32,014 bases of DNA from JBHHYU01 sp046757725 (GTDB lineage: Bacteria; Desulfobacterota; Binatia; UBA9968): contig JBHHYU010000028.1 of assembly GCA_046757725.1 (NCBI GenBank), forward strand, positions 1 through 32,014, written 5' to 3'. Shown here piece after piece: positions 14,611 through 21,948 of the stretch. Numbering within the stretch: the first letter of the stretch is position 1; every line of letters begins with the position of its first letter. The position numbers and the translations under genes were made by a program. Below the pieces are notes generated by a model. That model was not told the DNA's origin, searched no databases, and saw nothing but the letters and a program-made list of their open reading frames with translations.

Positions 14611-16188
14611 TTACCGTCCGGTCCGAGCCAGAGAAAGCACCCAACCCTTCATGCGGGCCTTGGCGTTCTTGATATCGGCATCCTTAAAGAAGTTCTTAAG
14701 GTTCACCTTTTCTACCGCATAGACCGGCCGCATGAAGTCATTCTCGTAGCCGAAGGGTACGGTGGCATCGATACACATGCCCCCCTCGAAACGAGTGTTC
14801 GAAGCTGTCCATTCCCTCCCCCCAGCGGTCATTCGCTCGGCCGGCATGAAAGTCTGCCCTCTTCCTCCCGGAATCGGGTTGAGAATATCGGCATGTGGGT
14901 CAACACGGGTAGTCAAACACCACATGATATCATCCATATCATAGGGGTCGGTATCCTCGCTGACTGCAATGCACATCCGCATGCCCTGGGAGGTTGATGT
15001 CAGGGCCGACAAAAAATTGCGTTGCCAGCCCTCATCAATCCTATTGCGTTTCTTGACCTGTATAATAGCGCCACCCCAGTCCGTCATACAGTAAGGAATG
15101 ACAACGTCCTGGATAATCCCCGGCTGTATGCGTTCACATAGCTCATACATCGCCGCCTCACGCACCGTGGTGTCAATGTTATGGTCATCAAGGGTATGGA
15201 CACCGAGAGCAAATATGATCGGCTTAGACTCAGGCTTGCGCATCGTAACCGCTGTCACATGGAAGGTAGGAGCTTTATAGGCCTTGCCCATATAACCTGC
15301 CCATTCCGGGTGAAAGTGAAAGCGGCCTTGAACACCGGCTTTCTCGGATTCGGCCGTCTCATAGCGACGATCTCTCGGATTAACGTAACCTTCCAGGACC
15401 ACTTCACAATCCGCCAGTGCCAGTGCGTTTACGGTGCGGGCTTTGACAAGACGAACCGGCGCACCTTGAACGGCGCCTGCAACGGCGATTTCATCACAAC
15501 CCTCCGGCAAGATAACGTAATCGAAACCCGCACCGGCAAGAAGGGTACAGGACGGCGGCACGCCGAAGCACATGGTGATAGGCACAGGCTTATCATCTCG
15601 GTAATGCCTCGAGACGACCTGCCACATATGCGATCCGGGTGAGATCTGAAACGTGCCTACATTGCCCCACCGAAAGTTCATGCGATTATATCCGAGGTCG
15701 GTTCCACCGCTGAAATACTCCCCTGAGATCAAGCGGTTGCCGGAACCGACGGTGAGTTCCGGTTCATACTCGGTATGGCGAATGGGCACCAGATATTCGT
15801 TCACTTCAGATGGCTTTTCAATCACCACCTCTTGGACCGGAGCCTTTTTCTGGTTGATCACGACAGGGGGGATCTGGTGTAAAATGGCCTGAGCCAGCTT
15901 GGCGGTTCGCTCTCGGTCGTCCTTCCAGCCAAACATCTTGTTAATGACGCTCATATCGCCGAAAAGATTGGTTACCACCCGATGGTTCGGCTTACCCTTC
16001 ACATTGTTGAACAGGATAGGGCAGCCTCCGTCCAATTGTTTCTGTATTGAAGTGATCTCCAGGTCAGGGTCGACTTCCTTATCGGTCTCGATGAGGTCGC
16101 CCTGGGATTTAAACCATGCCAGCGCGCTACGAAGGTCCCCAATGGCCTCAGCGGGTGCCCCGCTGATTTTTTCAACAGCCTTACTCAT
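14611..16188 (-). CDS. UbiD-family decarboxylase
   Basis: A 525-residue protein started at ATG 16188, which has GGAGGGGG immediately upstream; a frame extension to 16230 lacks a site. It shows the UbiD fold landmarks: DLRSALAWFKSQGDLIE at the N-terminus, GCPILFNNVKG, FGDMSVINKMFG, the central YNRMNFRWGNVGTFQI and SPGSHMW, CEVVLEGYVNPRDRRYE (carrying the family's active-site Glu) and the C-terminal VSEDTDPYDMDDIMWCL. Members use prenylated FMN, made by a UbiX flavin prenyltransferase not seen here, to decarboxylate (or carboxylate) aromatic and alpha,beta-unsaturated acids. The context of CoA-transferases and a carboxylate importer favours a catabolic rather than a ubiquinone role. It is transcribed divergently from proC and ends at a strong terminator. 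Confidence 0.9.
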   Translation of the reverse strand: MSKAVEKISGAPAEAIGDLRSALAWFKSQGDLIETDKEVDPDLEITSIQKQLDGGCPILFNNVKGKPNHRVVTNLFGDMSVINKMFGWKDDRERTAKLAQAILHQIPPVVINQKKAPVQEVVIEKPSEVNEYLVPIRHTEYEPELTVGSGNRLISGEYFSGGTDLGYNRMNFRWGNVGTFQISPGSHMWQVVSRHYRDDKPVPITMCFGVPPSCTLLAGAGFDYVILPEGCDEIAVAGAVQGAPVRLVKARTVNALALADCEVVLEGYVNPRDRRYETAESEKAGVQGRFHFHPEWAGYMGKAYKAPTFHVTAVTMRKPESKPIIFALGVHTLDDHNIDTTVREAAMYELCERIQPGIIQDVVIPYCMTDWGGAIIQVKKRNRIDEGWQRNFLSALTSTSQGMRMCIAVSEDTDPYDMDDIMWCLTTRVDPHADILNPIPGGRGQTFMPAERMTAGGREWTASNTRFEGGMCIDATVPFGYENDFMRPVYAVEKVNLKNFFKDADIKNAKARMKGWVLSLARTGR

Positions 16189-16340
16189 AAACCCCCTCCA
16201 GAGTAAAAAAATTCGTCTCCTCACACCCACCGGCGATCAATCGGCAGCCGTGATAGAACCCGTTGCAACCCATCTCCAACCTAAGAAATTCATTCTTACC
16301 CGTAGCGGCGAATCGGAGCGAACATGGGAGAATGAAGGCT

Positions 16341-16394
16341 GACTTTAGGGTATTGGAACGGAAAAATACCCTATCCGACAAAGAGCGTAAAGTC
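16341..16394. promoter_or_regulatory. nested inverted repeats, possible operator or structured leader
   Basis: Outer arms GACTTTA (16341-16347) and TAAAGTC (16388-16394) enclose inner arms TAGGGTATT (16346-16354) and AATACCCTA (16365-16373), all perfect. No T-run follows, so it is not an intrinsic terminator. It lies between divergent genes and could bind a regulator or fold in the proC leader. Confidence 0.45.
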
Positions 16395-16404
16395 AATCTC
16401 TGTG

Positions 16405-16418
16405 GTTGCAAATGCAAC
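16405..16418. promoter_or_regulatory. dyad-symmetric site, possible regulator binding site
   Basis: GTTGCA (16405-16410) and TGCAAC (16413-16418) face each other across AA. A perfect symmetric site with a two-base centre suits a dimeric DNA-binding protein better than an RNA hairpin. No regulator gene lies in the window. Confidence 0.35.
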
Positions 16419-16571
16419 TTGCCTTTCGGATTTTTTCGTGGGATTGTTTCTGAGCAGAAGACGGCCCGTGGATCGCTCTCTTGAGGATATGGATCCCCTG
16501 ATGATGACGGGGCCACCGGTGTTCTTATCAAAACTCGCCTCATCGCAGAAATGGGGTAGGGAGGTCAGCCG

Positions 16572-17390
16572 ATGCTAAACGCAAAAATTGGAGTGATCGG
16601 AGCGGGGAAGATAGGTTCTGCCATCCTGCGAAGTGTGATTCGAGCAGGTCTGGTACGTAGAGAGCAGATCATTGCCAGTACCCCGCGGGATACCATGCGC
16701 CGACTCTTGTCTAAGGAGATCGGAGTGAAACTAACTCACGACAATGGGGAGGTATGTGATTTTGCAGATCTTGTGATCCTTGCTGTCAAACCCCCGGTAG
16801 TCCAATTCGTGTTGCGAGATCTGGCACCGAAGGTTGGTAAGACGAAACTGCTTGTTTCCGTTGCAGCGGGAATCCCCACGAGAAAAATTGAAACCTGGTT
16901 GGAGAACGGCGCCCGTGTAGTTCGGGTCATGACCAATACCCCATGCACTGTAGGGGTCGCCGCATCCGGTTATGCCGCGGGGAGCTATGCTACCCAAGCT
17001 GACCTTGACCAAGTGGAAGCGATTTTGAAAAGCGTCGGGTTGGCGTTTCCCTTGCCCGAGGATCGCCTTGATGCGGTGACCGGTTTAAGCGGCAGCGGGC
17101 CTGCATACGTTTTCCTCTTTATCGAATCGTTGGCCGACGGTGGGGTTCAGGTCGGTCTGAGCCGAGAAGTGGCACTCCAGTTAGCCCTTCAGACCGTTTA
17201 TGGCGCTGCCAAGATGGCACTCGAAAGCGGCAAGCATCTGGGACAGCTGAGAGATGAGATCACCTCTCCGGGAGGGACTACGATTGCGGGTCTTTACGCC
17301 CTAGAGAAGGGAGGTATGCGAGGCACAGTCATGGAAGCCGTATTGCGGGCTACCCTTCGTTCGGTGGCATTAGGAAAGGGAGAGGCATGA
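16572..17390 (+). CDS. proC: pyrroline-5-carboxylate reductase
   Basis: A 272-residue protein of the normal ProC length. The Rossmann motif GAGKIG (residues 10-15) follows the first beta strand; the dimerisation domain has the family signatures DAVTGLSGSGPAYVFLFIES and ITSPGGTTIAGLYALE. It catalyses the last step of proline synthesis, reducing pyrroline-5-carboxylate with NAD(P)H in the cytoplasm. GGGAGGT lies eight bases before the ATG. It is expressed alone, divergent from the decarboxylase gene, and followed by a structured 577-base gap before the antiporter operon. No other proline gene is present, which is common for proC. Confidence 0.95.
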   Translation: MLNAKIGVIGAGKIGSAILRSVIRAGLVRREQIIASTPRDTMRRLLSKEIGVKLTHDNGEVCDFADLVILAVKPPVVQFVLRDLAPKVGKTKLLVSVAAGIPTRKIETWLENGARVVRVMTNTPCTVGVAASGYAAGSYATQADLDQVEAILKSVGLAFPLPEDRLDAVTGLSGSGPAYVFLFIESLADGGVQVGLSREVALQLALQTVYGAAKMALESGKHLGQLRDEITSPGGTTIAGLYALEKGGMRGTVMEAVLRATLRSVALGKGEA

Positions 17391-17645
17391 AGATCTAGGA
17401 GCCCATGAGAGTTGAAAAACAAATTTCAGCCACGTGCGTGGCGAACTAGACATCTCAAGTCTGTTACCGTATGCTGGTACCGTAAGTGCGTTGGAGTTGT
17501 GCCTTCGAGGGTTTTTCGAAAAACCAAAGTTGTGGATTTGGAGAGGAGCTTGCGGGAAAAGGCTGAACTGCCCCACTAAACCCCGCGAGCACAGCTGGTC
17601 ATGATCCATGTGAGGGATCAATTGAACCTGCGTATTTTGCGAATG

Positions 17646-17688
17646 GATCTGAAGCGCAGATATGGAGTAAGACTCCAGTGCGCTGATC
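17646..17688. ncRNA. nested stem-loop upstream of the antiporter operon promoter
   Basis: Arms AGCGCA (17653-17658) with TGCGCT (17679-17684) enclose TGGAGT (17663-17668) with ACTCCA (17672-17677) around the loop AAG. GATC at 17646-17649 and 17685-17688 can add a third helix. It lies four bases before the TTGACA hexamer. It may be a transcript end, a regulator site or part of a small RNA; only the structure is seen. Confidence 0.3.
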
Positions 17689-17692
17689 TCAT

Positions 17693-17721
17693 TTGACAGA
17701 AGCCCGACATTTTTCTAGAGT
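17693..17721 (+). promoter_or_regulatory. candidate sigma70 promoter of the antiporter operon
   Basis: A perfect -35 TTGACA (17693-17698) is followed after 17 bases by TAGAGT (17716-17721), four of six matches to the -10 consensus. Transcription would start near 17728 and give a leader of about 240 bases before mrpE. Confidence 0.48.
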
Positions 17722-17967
17722 TTTAAAGGAAACTTCGCAGAATTCCTTGTTTAGCCGACATTGCGAGACGAGGGGCATCGAGTACCCCATCGGCCGTCTG
17801 TTTCAACGAGTGAAAAGGCAGGGTACTACGGAGGAGATTCTCCATAATCCGCTCGCCCCGGTGATTCCTTTACACAGGCCCTGTGGTTTTCGGGGTTGTC
17901 CAGGTTGTCGGGTAGAGTGCCCGTAATGTCTTAAAGACATCGGATCGATCTGAGCGATTACTACACC

Positions 17968-18537
17968 ATGACACTCCAGAAAACCGGTGGCCTCACGCTT
18001 CGTTTTCTTCTCTTGTATGCGACGTGGCTTGTCCTTTCGGGGCGGTTCCAGCTCAAATATTTATTGCTCGGCGTCCTATCGGCGGGCTGGGTGACCTTCC
18101 TAACGGCAGACCTTCTGCACTTCGAGCACAAGGTTAAAAAGAGAGAGAAGTCCGGTCTGTCCCTTCTTTTGCGATCCGGGTGGCGTCTGGTTCTCTACTT
18201 CAGTTGGCTGATCTTCGCTATTATCAAAGCCAACCTTCAGGTTGCCTATCTGGTTTGCCACCCGAAGCTGCCGATTCGACCGGGTCTGCTCCGGTTTAAA
18301 ACCCAGATGCAGAGTGGGGTGGGCCATATTGTGCTGGCCAATTCAATTACGTTGACTCCGGGTACGATCACGGTGGATTTCAAAGAAGGAACCTATCTGG
18401 TGCATGCGCTCGTTCCTGAAGCAGCCCAGAGTCTCGTGGACGCCGAAATGCAAAATAAGCTTGAAGCCATTTTCGAGGGGAGGGAGGATACGAACACCGA
18501 AATCAAGTGGGTCCGTCCGGATAAAGGTTTAACTTAA
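17968..18537 (+). CDS. mrpE: Na+/H+ antiporter subunit E (MrpE/MnhE, MbhA-like)
   Basis: A 189-residue membrane protein with two or three N-terminal helices (RFLLLYATWLVLSG, then LLLGVLSAGWVTFL, then LVLYFSWLIFAIIKANLQVAYLV) and a soluble C-terminal domain. The segment VGHIVLANSITLTPGTITVD is the MrpE signature (the LANSITLTPGT motif). Subunit E is an accessory part of the Mrp sodium/proton antiporter and of the sodium-pumping module of membrane-bound hydrogenases. It is the first gene of the operon, and its stop codon overlaps the next ATG by one base. No clear ribosome binding site precedes the ATG. Confidence 0.93.
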   Translation: MTLQKTGGLTLRFLLLYATWLVLSGRFQLKYLLLGVLSAGWVTFLTADLLHFEHKVKKREKSGLSLLLRSGWRLVLYFSWLIFAIIKANLQVAYLVCHPKLPIRPGLLRFKTQMQSGVGHIVLANSITLTPGTITVDFKEGTYLVHALVPEAAQSLVDAEMQNKLEAIFEGREDTNTEIKWVRPDKGLT

Positions 18538-18809
18538 TGAATACTCTTTTTTTCCTTATCGTTATCTGTATTGCTTTACTGATCGTTGCGACCTTGTACC
18601 GGATCGCTAGGGGCCCCACGGTATTCGACCGAATGATCGGGGCCGGATTGATCGGCACCAACGCGGTGAATATGCTGGTATTGATCGGCTTTCTTTACGG
18701 CCGAATTGATATGTTTGTGGACTTGGCCCTTGCCTATGCATTGCTGAACTTCATCGGGACAGTGGCCCTCGCGAAATATTTTGAGGATAGGCAGGCGAGG
18801 ACCGCATGA
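18537..18809 (+). CDS. mrpF: Na+/H+ antiporter subunit F (MrpF, MbhB-like)
   Basis: A 90-residue protein with three hydrophobic helices. The motif ARGPTVFDRMIGAGLIGTNAV (helix 1-2 junction) is diagnostic for MrpF: R-G-P-T-x-x-D-R. The last helix, DLALAYALLNFIGTVALAKYF, also fits. It is a small membrane subunit at the E-F-G end of the complex. Its ATG overlaps the stop of mrpE by one base, and its own TGA overlaps the mrpG start as ATGA, so translation is coupled along the operon. Confidence 0.94.
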   Translation: MNTLFFLIVICIALLIVATLYRIARGPTVFDRMIGAGLIGTNAVNMLVLIGFLYGRIDMFVDLALAYALLNFIGTVALAKYFEDRQARTA

Positions 18810-19129
18810 AGATCTTGGAGGCGGTCTTTCTGGTGGCCGGTTTGATCTTTCTGTGCGTGAGTTGTATCGGCATTCTTCGTCTACCTGATTTCTACAGTCG
18901 GGCTCACGCCGTCGGAAAAGCGGAGACGCTGGGTAGCATGCTTATGCTGGTGGGCCTGGCCCTGTACAATGGATGGTCCTTGAACAGTTTGAAACTCTTG
19001 CTGATTTTGCTGATCGTCGCAGTGACCAACCCCACTGCTACGCACTTACTTTCTCGAGCCGCTATCCGTTCCGGCCTAAAGATATGGAGATCACAGGGGG
19101 CGGGTCCTAACCGTGATGTGGCAAATTGA
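18806..19129 (+). CDS. mrpG: Na+/H+ antiporter subunit G (MrpG, MbhC-like)
   Basis: A 107-residue protein with three helices. GILRLPDFYSRAHAVGKAETLGS is the family signature (L-P-D-x-Y-x-R-x-H-A...K-x-x-T-x-G), and the last helix is followed by VTNPTATHLLSRAA, also typical. It is part of the accessory E-F-G set. It overlaps mrpF by four bases at the start and the DUF4040 gene by 17 bases at the end. Confidence 0.94.
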   Translation: MKILEAVFLVAGLIFLCVSCIGILRLPDFYSRAHAVGKAETLGSMLMLVGLALYNGWSLNSLKLLLILLIVAVTNPTATHLLSRAAIRSGLKIWRSQGAGPNRDVAN

Positions 19130-19358
19130 TTTTTGGTTACTGGTCAGCCTGATCATTCTGGCCGTCATCGCGCTCGGTATCCGCGACTTGCTGGCGGCGG
19201 TGGCGGTGCTCAGTGGGTACAGCTTCGCTATGGCGCTTCTGTTCGTCTCGATGGGAGCGGTAGACGTAGCCTTCACTGAGGCCACGCTGGGAGCGGGAGT
19301 GACCGGAGTTTTCTTTGTTGTCGCCCTGTTTGCGATGGAGAGGAATTCGGACGATTGA
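19113..19358 (+). CDS. DUF4040 / MbhD-like antiporter subunit (part of MrpA C-terminus)
   Basis: An 81-residue protein with three helices. It is homologous to the small segment that forms part of the C-terminal region of full-length MrpA and exists as the separate MbhD subunit in membrane-bound hydrogenases. RDLLAAVAVLSGYSFAMALLF and GAVDVAFTEATLGAGVTGVF are the DUF4040 signature; the acidic residues in AVDVAFTEA are the conserved functional ones. The start is either GTG 19113 or ATG 19116, both inside the end of mrpG. Its stop overlaps the next gene's TTG start. Its separate presence shows this operon follows the Mbh rather than the Mrp gene plan. Confidence 0.9.
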   Translation: MMWQIDFWLLVSLIILAVIALGIRDLLAAVAVLSGYSFAMALLFVSMGAVDVAFTEATLGAGVTGVFFVVALFAMERNSDD

Positions 19359-20074
19359 AGTGGTTCGTGCTTCCCTTGCTGGGTGTATTTTCGGCCTTGC
19401 TGATCTACGCAGAAGGTGACCTGCCGGATCATGGCAAACTTCAGAGCCCGGCTAATATTCATGTGTCGGATCAATACATAGAACGATCGCTCCGGGAAAC
19501 GCACACGCCGAATATCGTAACCTCCGTATTGGCCGACTACCGAGGCTATGACACGCTGGGAGAGACGGTGGTCATCTTGACGGCGGGCCTCGCCGTCATC
19601 CTGATTTTGCCTATGGGGAACGTCCCAAGGATACGTTCCATGCGACGGCGCTTTGAAAATACTATTGTCGATGGAGTCTCTCGTCTGATGGTCCCCTTCA
19701 TTCAGATTTTTGCCCTTTATGTCATCACGCATGGCCACTACGGGCCCGGGGGTGGATTTGAGGGGGGAGTTGTTCTCGCGGCCGGCGTGATGCTTCTACG
19801 GTTGACCCTTGGAGAAGAATACGAGCACCACAGGTTTCCCCCGCAGCTGGCGGTAGCCTTAGGAACCGTCGGGATACTGATCTTCGCCGTGACCGGTCTT
19901 ATCCCGCTGGCCACAGGAGGAGAATTTCTCGACTATGCTCATCTCCCCATTCCCGGACTCCATGGGCCTGAGCTGAGAGCCACAGGGACTCTGATCGTGG
20001 AAATGGGGATCGGCCTGGCTGTAGGGGGGAGCCTCGTAACCTTGTTCGATCACCTTATGCAGAGGGGAGGATAA
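19355..20074 (+). CDS. mrpB: MbhE-MrpB fusion subunit of the antiporter
   Basis: A 239-residue protein that joins two modules. Residues 1-90 match MbhE, the last part of the MrpA C-terminus: a helix, a periplasmic loop with HVSDQYIERSLRETH and NIVTSVLADYRGYDTLGET, then a helix. Residues 100-239 match MrpB/MbhF: DGVSRLMVPFIQIFALYVI, then THGHYGPGGGFEGGVVLAAG, the family's HGH-x-x-PGGGF-x-GG motif. Together they form the membrane arm next to MrpC. The gene starts with TTG overlapping the DUF4040 stop by four bases and is two bases from the mrpC start. In many operons these modules are separate genes. Confidence 0.9.
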   Translation: MKWFVLPLLGVFSALLIYAEGDLPDHGKLQSPANIHVSDQYIERSLRETHTPNIVTSVLADYRGYDTLGETVVILTAGLAVILILPMGNVPRIRSMRRRFENTIVDGVSRLMVPFIQIFALYVITHGHYGPGGGFEGGVVLAAGVMLLRLTLGEEYEHHRFPPQLAVALGTVGILIFAVTGLIPLATGGEFLDYAHLPIPGLHGPELRATGTLIVEMGIGLAVGGSLVTLFDHLMQRGG

Positions 20075-20076
20075 GG

Positions 20077-20448
20077 GTGGAGATCTTCGTGGGCCGCTAC
20101 GCATACTTTATGACTGCCACGCTCCTCGTGATTGGTTTGTATGGAATGCTGAGTAAGCGCAACCTCCTCAAGAAATTGATCGGGATGAATATCTTCCAAA
20201 CCGCCATCTTCCAATTTTATATCGGAGGGGCAACCAAGATCGGAGCAACGGTACCGATTATCGATCCGCGGTTGGGATCCGTCGCGGGTCATTACATAAA
20301 CCCCCTCCCGCACGTGTTGATCCTAACGGCTATTGTTGTGAGCGTCGCTACCACCGGGGTGGCCCTTGCCATGCTGCTCACTATCTATCATCGTTATCAC
20401 AGTCTGGATGAAAAAATCATTCTAGAGCGCATGCAGCAACCATCGTGA
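20077..20448 (+). CDS. mrpC: Na+/H+ antiporter subunit C (MrpC, NuoK-like)
   Basis: A 123-residue NuoK homologue with three helices: ATLLVIGLYGMLSKRNLLKKLIGMNIFQTAIF (helices 1-2) and LPHVLILTAIVVSVATTGVALAMLL (helix 3). It sits between MrpB and the pump subunits in the known complex structures and helps carry the proton path. It starts with GTG at 20077; GAGGGGAGG lies just upstream. Its TGA overlaps the GTG of mrpD by four bases. Confidence 0.94.
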   Translation: MEIFVGRYAYFMTATLLVIGLYGMLSKRNLLKKLIGMNIFQTAIFQFYIGGATKIGATVPIIDPRLGSVAGHYINPLPHVLILTAIVVSVATTGVALAMLLTIYHRYHSLDEKIILERMQQPS

Positions 20449-21914
20449 ACCATCTTCCCGTACTGATTCCAGTTTCTCTGCTATTCTCCACGCTACTGGT
20501 CCCGTTGGCCGGCTTCCGGAACAGAGATCTCGTCCATCCGCTCGCATGCTTGGGCACGGGCCTCTCATTCGCTTTCGCCACCTTGGGACTATTTACGGTC
20601 CTTTCGCACGGTAAGATACACTACCACCTGGGCGGATGGCTCCCTCCCTTCGGGATTGAGTACGTCTTGGACCCTCTGTCGGCGTTTATGGCTACACTGA
20701 TCACCTGCATCGGTTTCATTGTCATGATCTATTCACGCCGGTCTGTTTTGAAGGAGATCCCGGATCGGGTTGTCCCCTTCACTACTCTCGCTCTGCTATT
20801 GCTTACCGGATTAACCGGCATGGTGGTTACCGGGGACCTGTTCAACCTCTACGTCTTCCTGGAAATCTCCTCACTCTCGGCTTATGCACTCATGGCGGTC
20901 GGGAATGAACGAGCGCCGATGGCGGCCTTTCGTTATCTCATTTTAGGAAGCATCGGTGGGAGCTTCTACCTCTTGGGAGTGGGTTTTATTTACTTTTCCA
21001 CAGGGACGCTGAACATGGCCGATGTCGCTCAGCGCCTCCCTGCTCTATACGCATCGCGAAGCATCATCGCCGCAGTCACTTTCATGGTCATCGGTCTTGG
21101 CCTCAAGATGGCCCTCTTCCCCCTGCACCTGTGGCTGCCGGACGCCTATACCTATGCACCGTCAGCAGCCAGCGGGCTGATCGCTCCCGTCATGACCAAA
21201 GTGGCTGCCTATGCAATCATCCGCTTGTTTCTCACGGTATTCCAGCCTCCCTACCTGCGGGACATGCTTCCGGTCACGTCCATCATCGGGTGGCTGGCCG
21301 CCGCCGGGATTATCCTGGGCTCCATTATGGCCATTGCCCAGACAGATTTTAAGCGCATGCTCGCCTATAGTAGTATTAGCCAAATCGGCTATGTGGGGTT
21401 AGGCATAGGACTTGCCAATCCTCTGGGCCTTATCGGCGGCTTGCTTCACATCCTCAACCATGCCTTTATGAAGGCCTGTCTCTTTCTTATCGCCGGTGGC
21501 ATCAGTTACCGTACGGACATAAAGGAAATACCCCGCTTTACCGGTCTGGGTAGGCGAATGCCGTGGACCATGGCGGCATTCACCGTCGCTGCACTCTCTA
21601 TGGTGGGTATTCCACCCACAGCAGGCTTTTTCAGTAAATGGTATCTTGTCTTGGGCGGCATCGATGCAAAAAACTGGGGTTTTGTTGTCGTCATTCTGTT
21701 GAGCAGCCTCCTCAACGCAGTGTACTTTTTTCGAGTGCTGGAGATGGCTTATGCAGCCCCACCGAGCGGTGACGAGGCAGTCCCCAGCTGTTCAGAGCCA
21801 CCCGCAGGGATGCTTCTGCCGATCCTGGTACTGGCGGCAGGCATACTCATCCTGGGGATACTCAATACCGTCATTGTAAAGCAAATCCTCGAGCTTGCCG
21901 TGGCTCCTCTCTAG
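20445..21914 (+). CDS. mrpD: Na+/H+ antiporter subunit D (MrpD, NuoN/M-like proton pump)
   Basis: A 489-residue protein with about fourteen helices. The ion-path residues of the NuoL/M/N family are all present: Glu in NLYVFLEISSLSAYALM (TM5), Lys221 in GLGLKMALFPLHLWLPDAY (TM7), Lys in MTKVAAYAIIRLF (TM8), Lys in HAFMKACLFLIAGG, and Lys in GFFSKWYLVLG (TM12). It is the closest of the three pump-like proteins here to classical MrpD. GTG start at 20445 overlapping mrpC; it ends 34 bases before the next gene. Confidence 0.94.
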   Translation: MNHLPVLIPVSLLFSTLLVPLAGFRNRDLVHPLACLGTGLSFAFATLGLFTVLSHGKIHYHLGGWLPPFGIEYVLDPLSAFMATLITCIGFIVMIYSRRSVLKEIPDRVVPFTTLALLLLTGLTGMVVTGDLFNLYVFLEISSLSAYALMAVGNERAPMAAFRYLILGSIGGSFYLLGVGFIYFSTGTLNMADVAQRLPALYASRSIIAAVTFMVIGLGLKMALFPLHLWLPDAYTYAPSAASGLIAPVMTKVAAYAIIRLFLTVFQPPYLRDMLPVTSIIGWLAAAGIILGSIMAIAQTDFKRMLAYSSISQIGYVGLGIGLANPLGLIGGLLHILNHAFMKACLFLIAGGISYRTDIKEIPRFTGLGRRMPWTMAAFTVAALSMVGIPPTAGFFSKWYLVLGGIDAKNWGFVVVILLSSLLNAVYFFRVLEMAYAAPPSGDEAVPSCSEPPAGMLLPILVLAAGILILGILNTVIVKQILELAVAPL

Positions 21915-21948
21915 GGGGTTTGAACTGAAGGAAAGGGTCGCAGCCTAG

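Larger units (their letters stand above)
16189..16571. other. divergent intergenic region between the UbiD-family gene and proC
   Basis: 383 bases without a convincing gene. It must hold both divergent promoters, although I find no strong consensus pair. It contains a nested inverted repeat (16341-16394) and a tight dyad (16405-16418), listed separately, and ends with the GGGAGGT ribosome binding site of proC. A short GC stem (CCCC/GGGG around 16495-16513) is also present. Confidence 0.55.
17391..17967. other. 577-base gap with several hairpins, upstream of the antiporter operon
   Basis: No convincing gene is seen. The first 300 bases hold a run of perfect inverted repeats: GCCACG/CGTGGC (17429-17442), the 16-base palindrome with arms GGTTTTT and AAAAACC (17510-17525), TGATCC/GGATCA (17602-17620), and a large nested stem at 17646-17688. 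A promoter candidate follows at 17693. The last 240 bases would form a long leader for mrpE, which has no obvious ribosome binding site; GGGG/CCCC around 17775-17790 can form another stem. The density of hairpins suggests a structured RNA or remains of a mobile element, but I recognise no known family. Confidence 0.5.

Noticed and set aside
17693..17926. 77-codon open frame beginning TTG, ending in a Cys-rich tail
   Set aside because: Its start codon is the TTGACA promoter hexamer, it has no ribosome binding site, and I recognise no family. The Cys-rich end is not enough.
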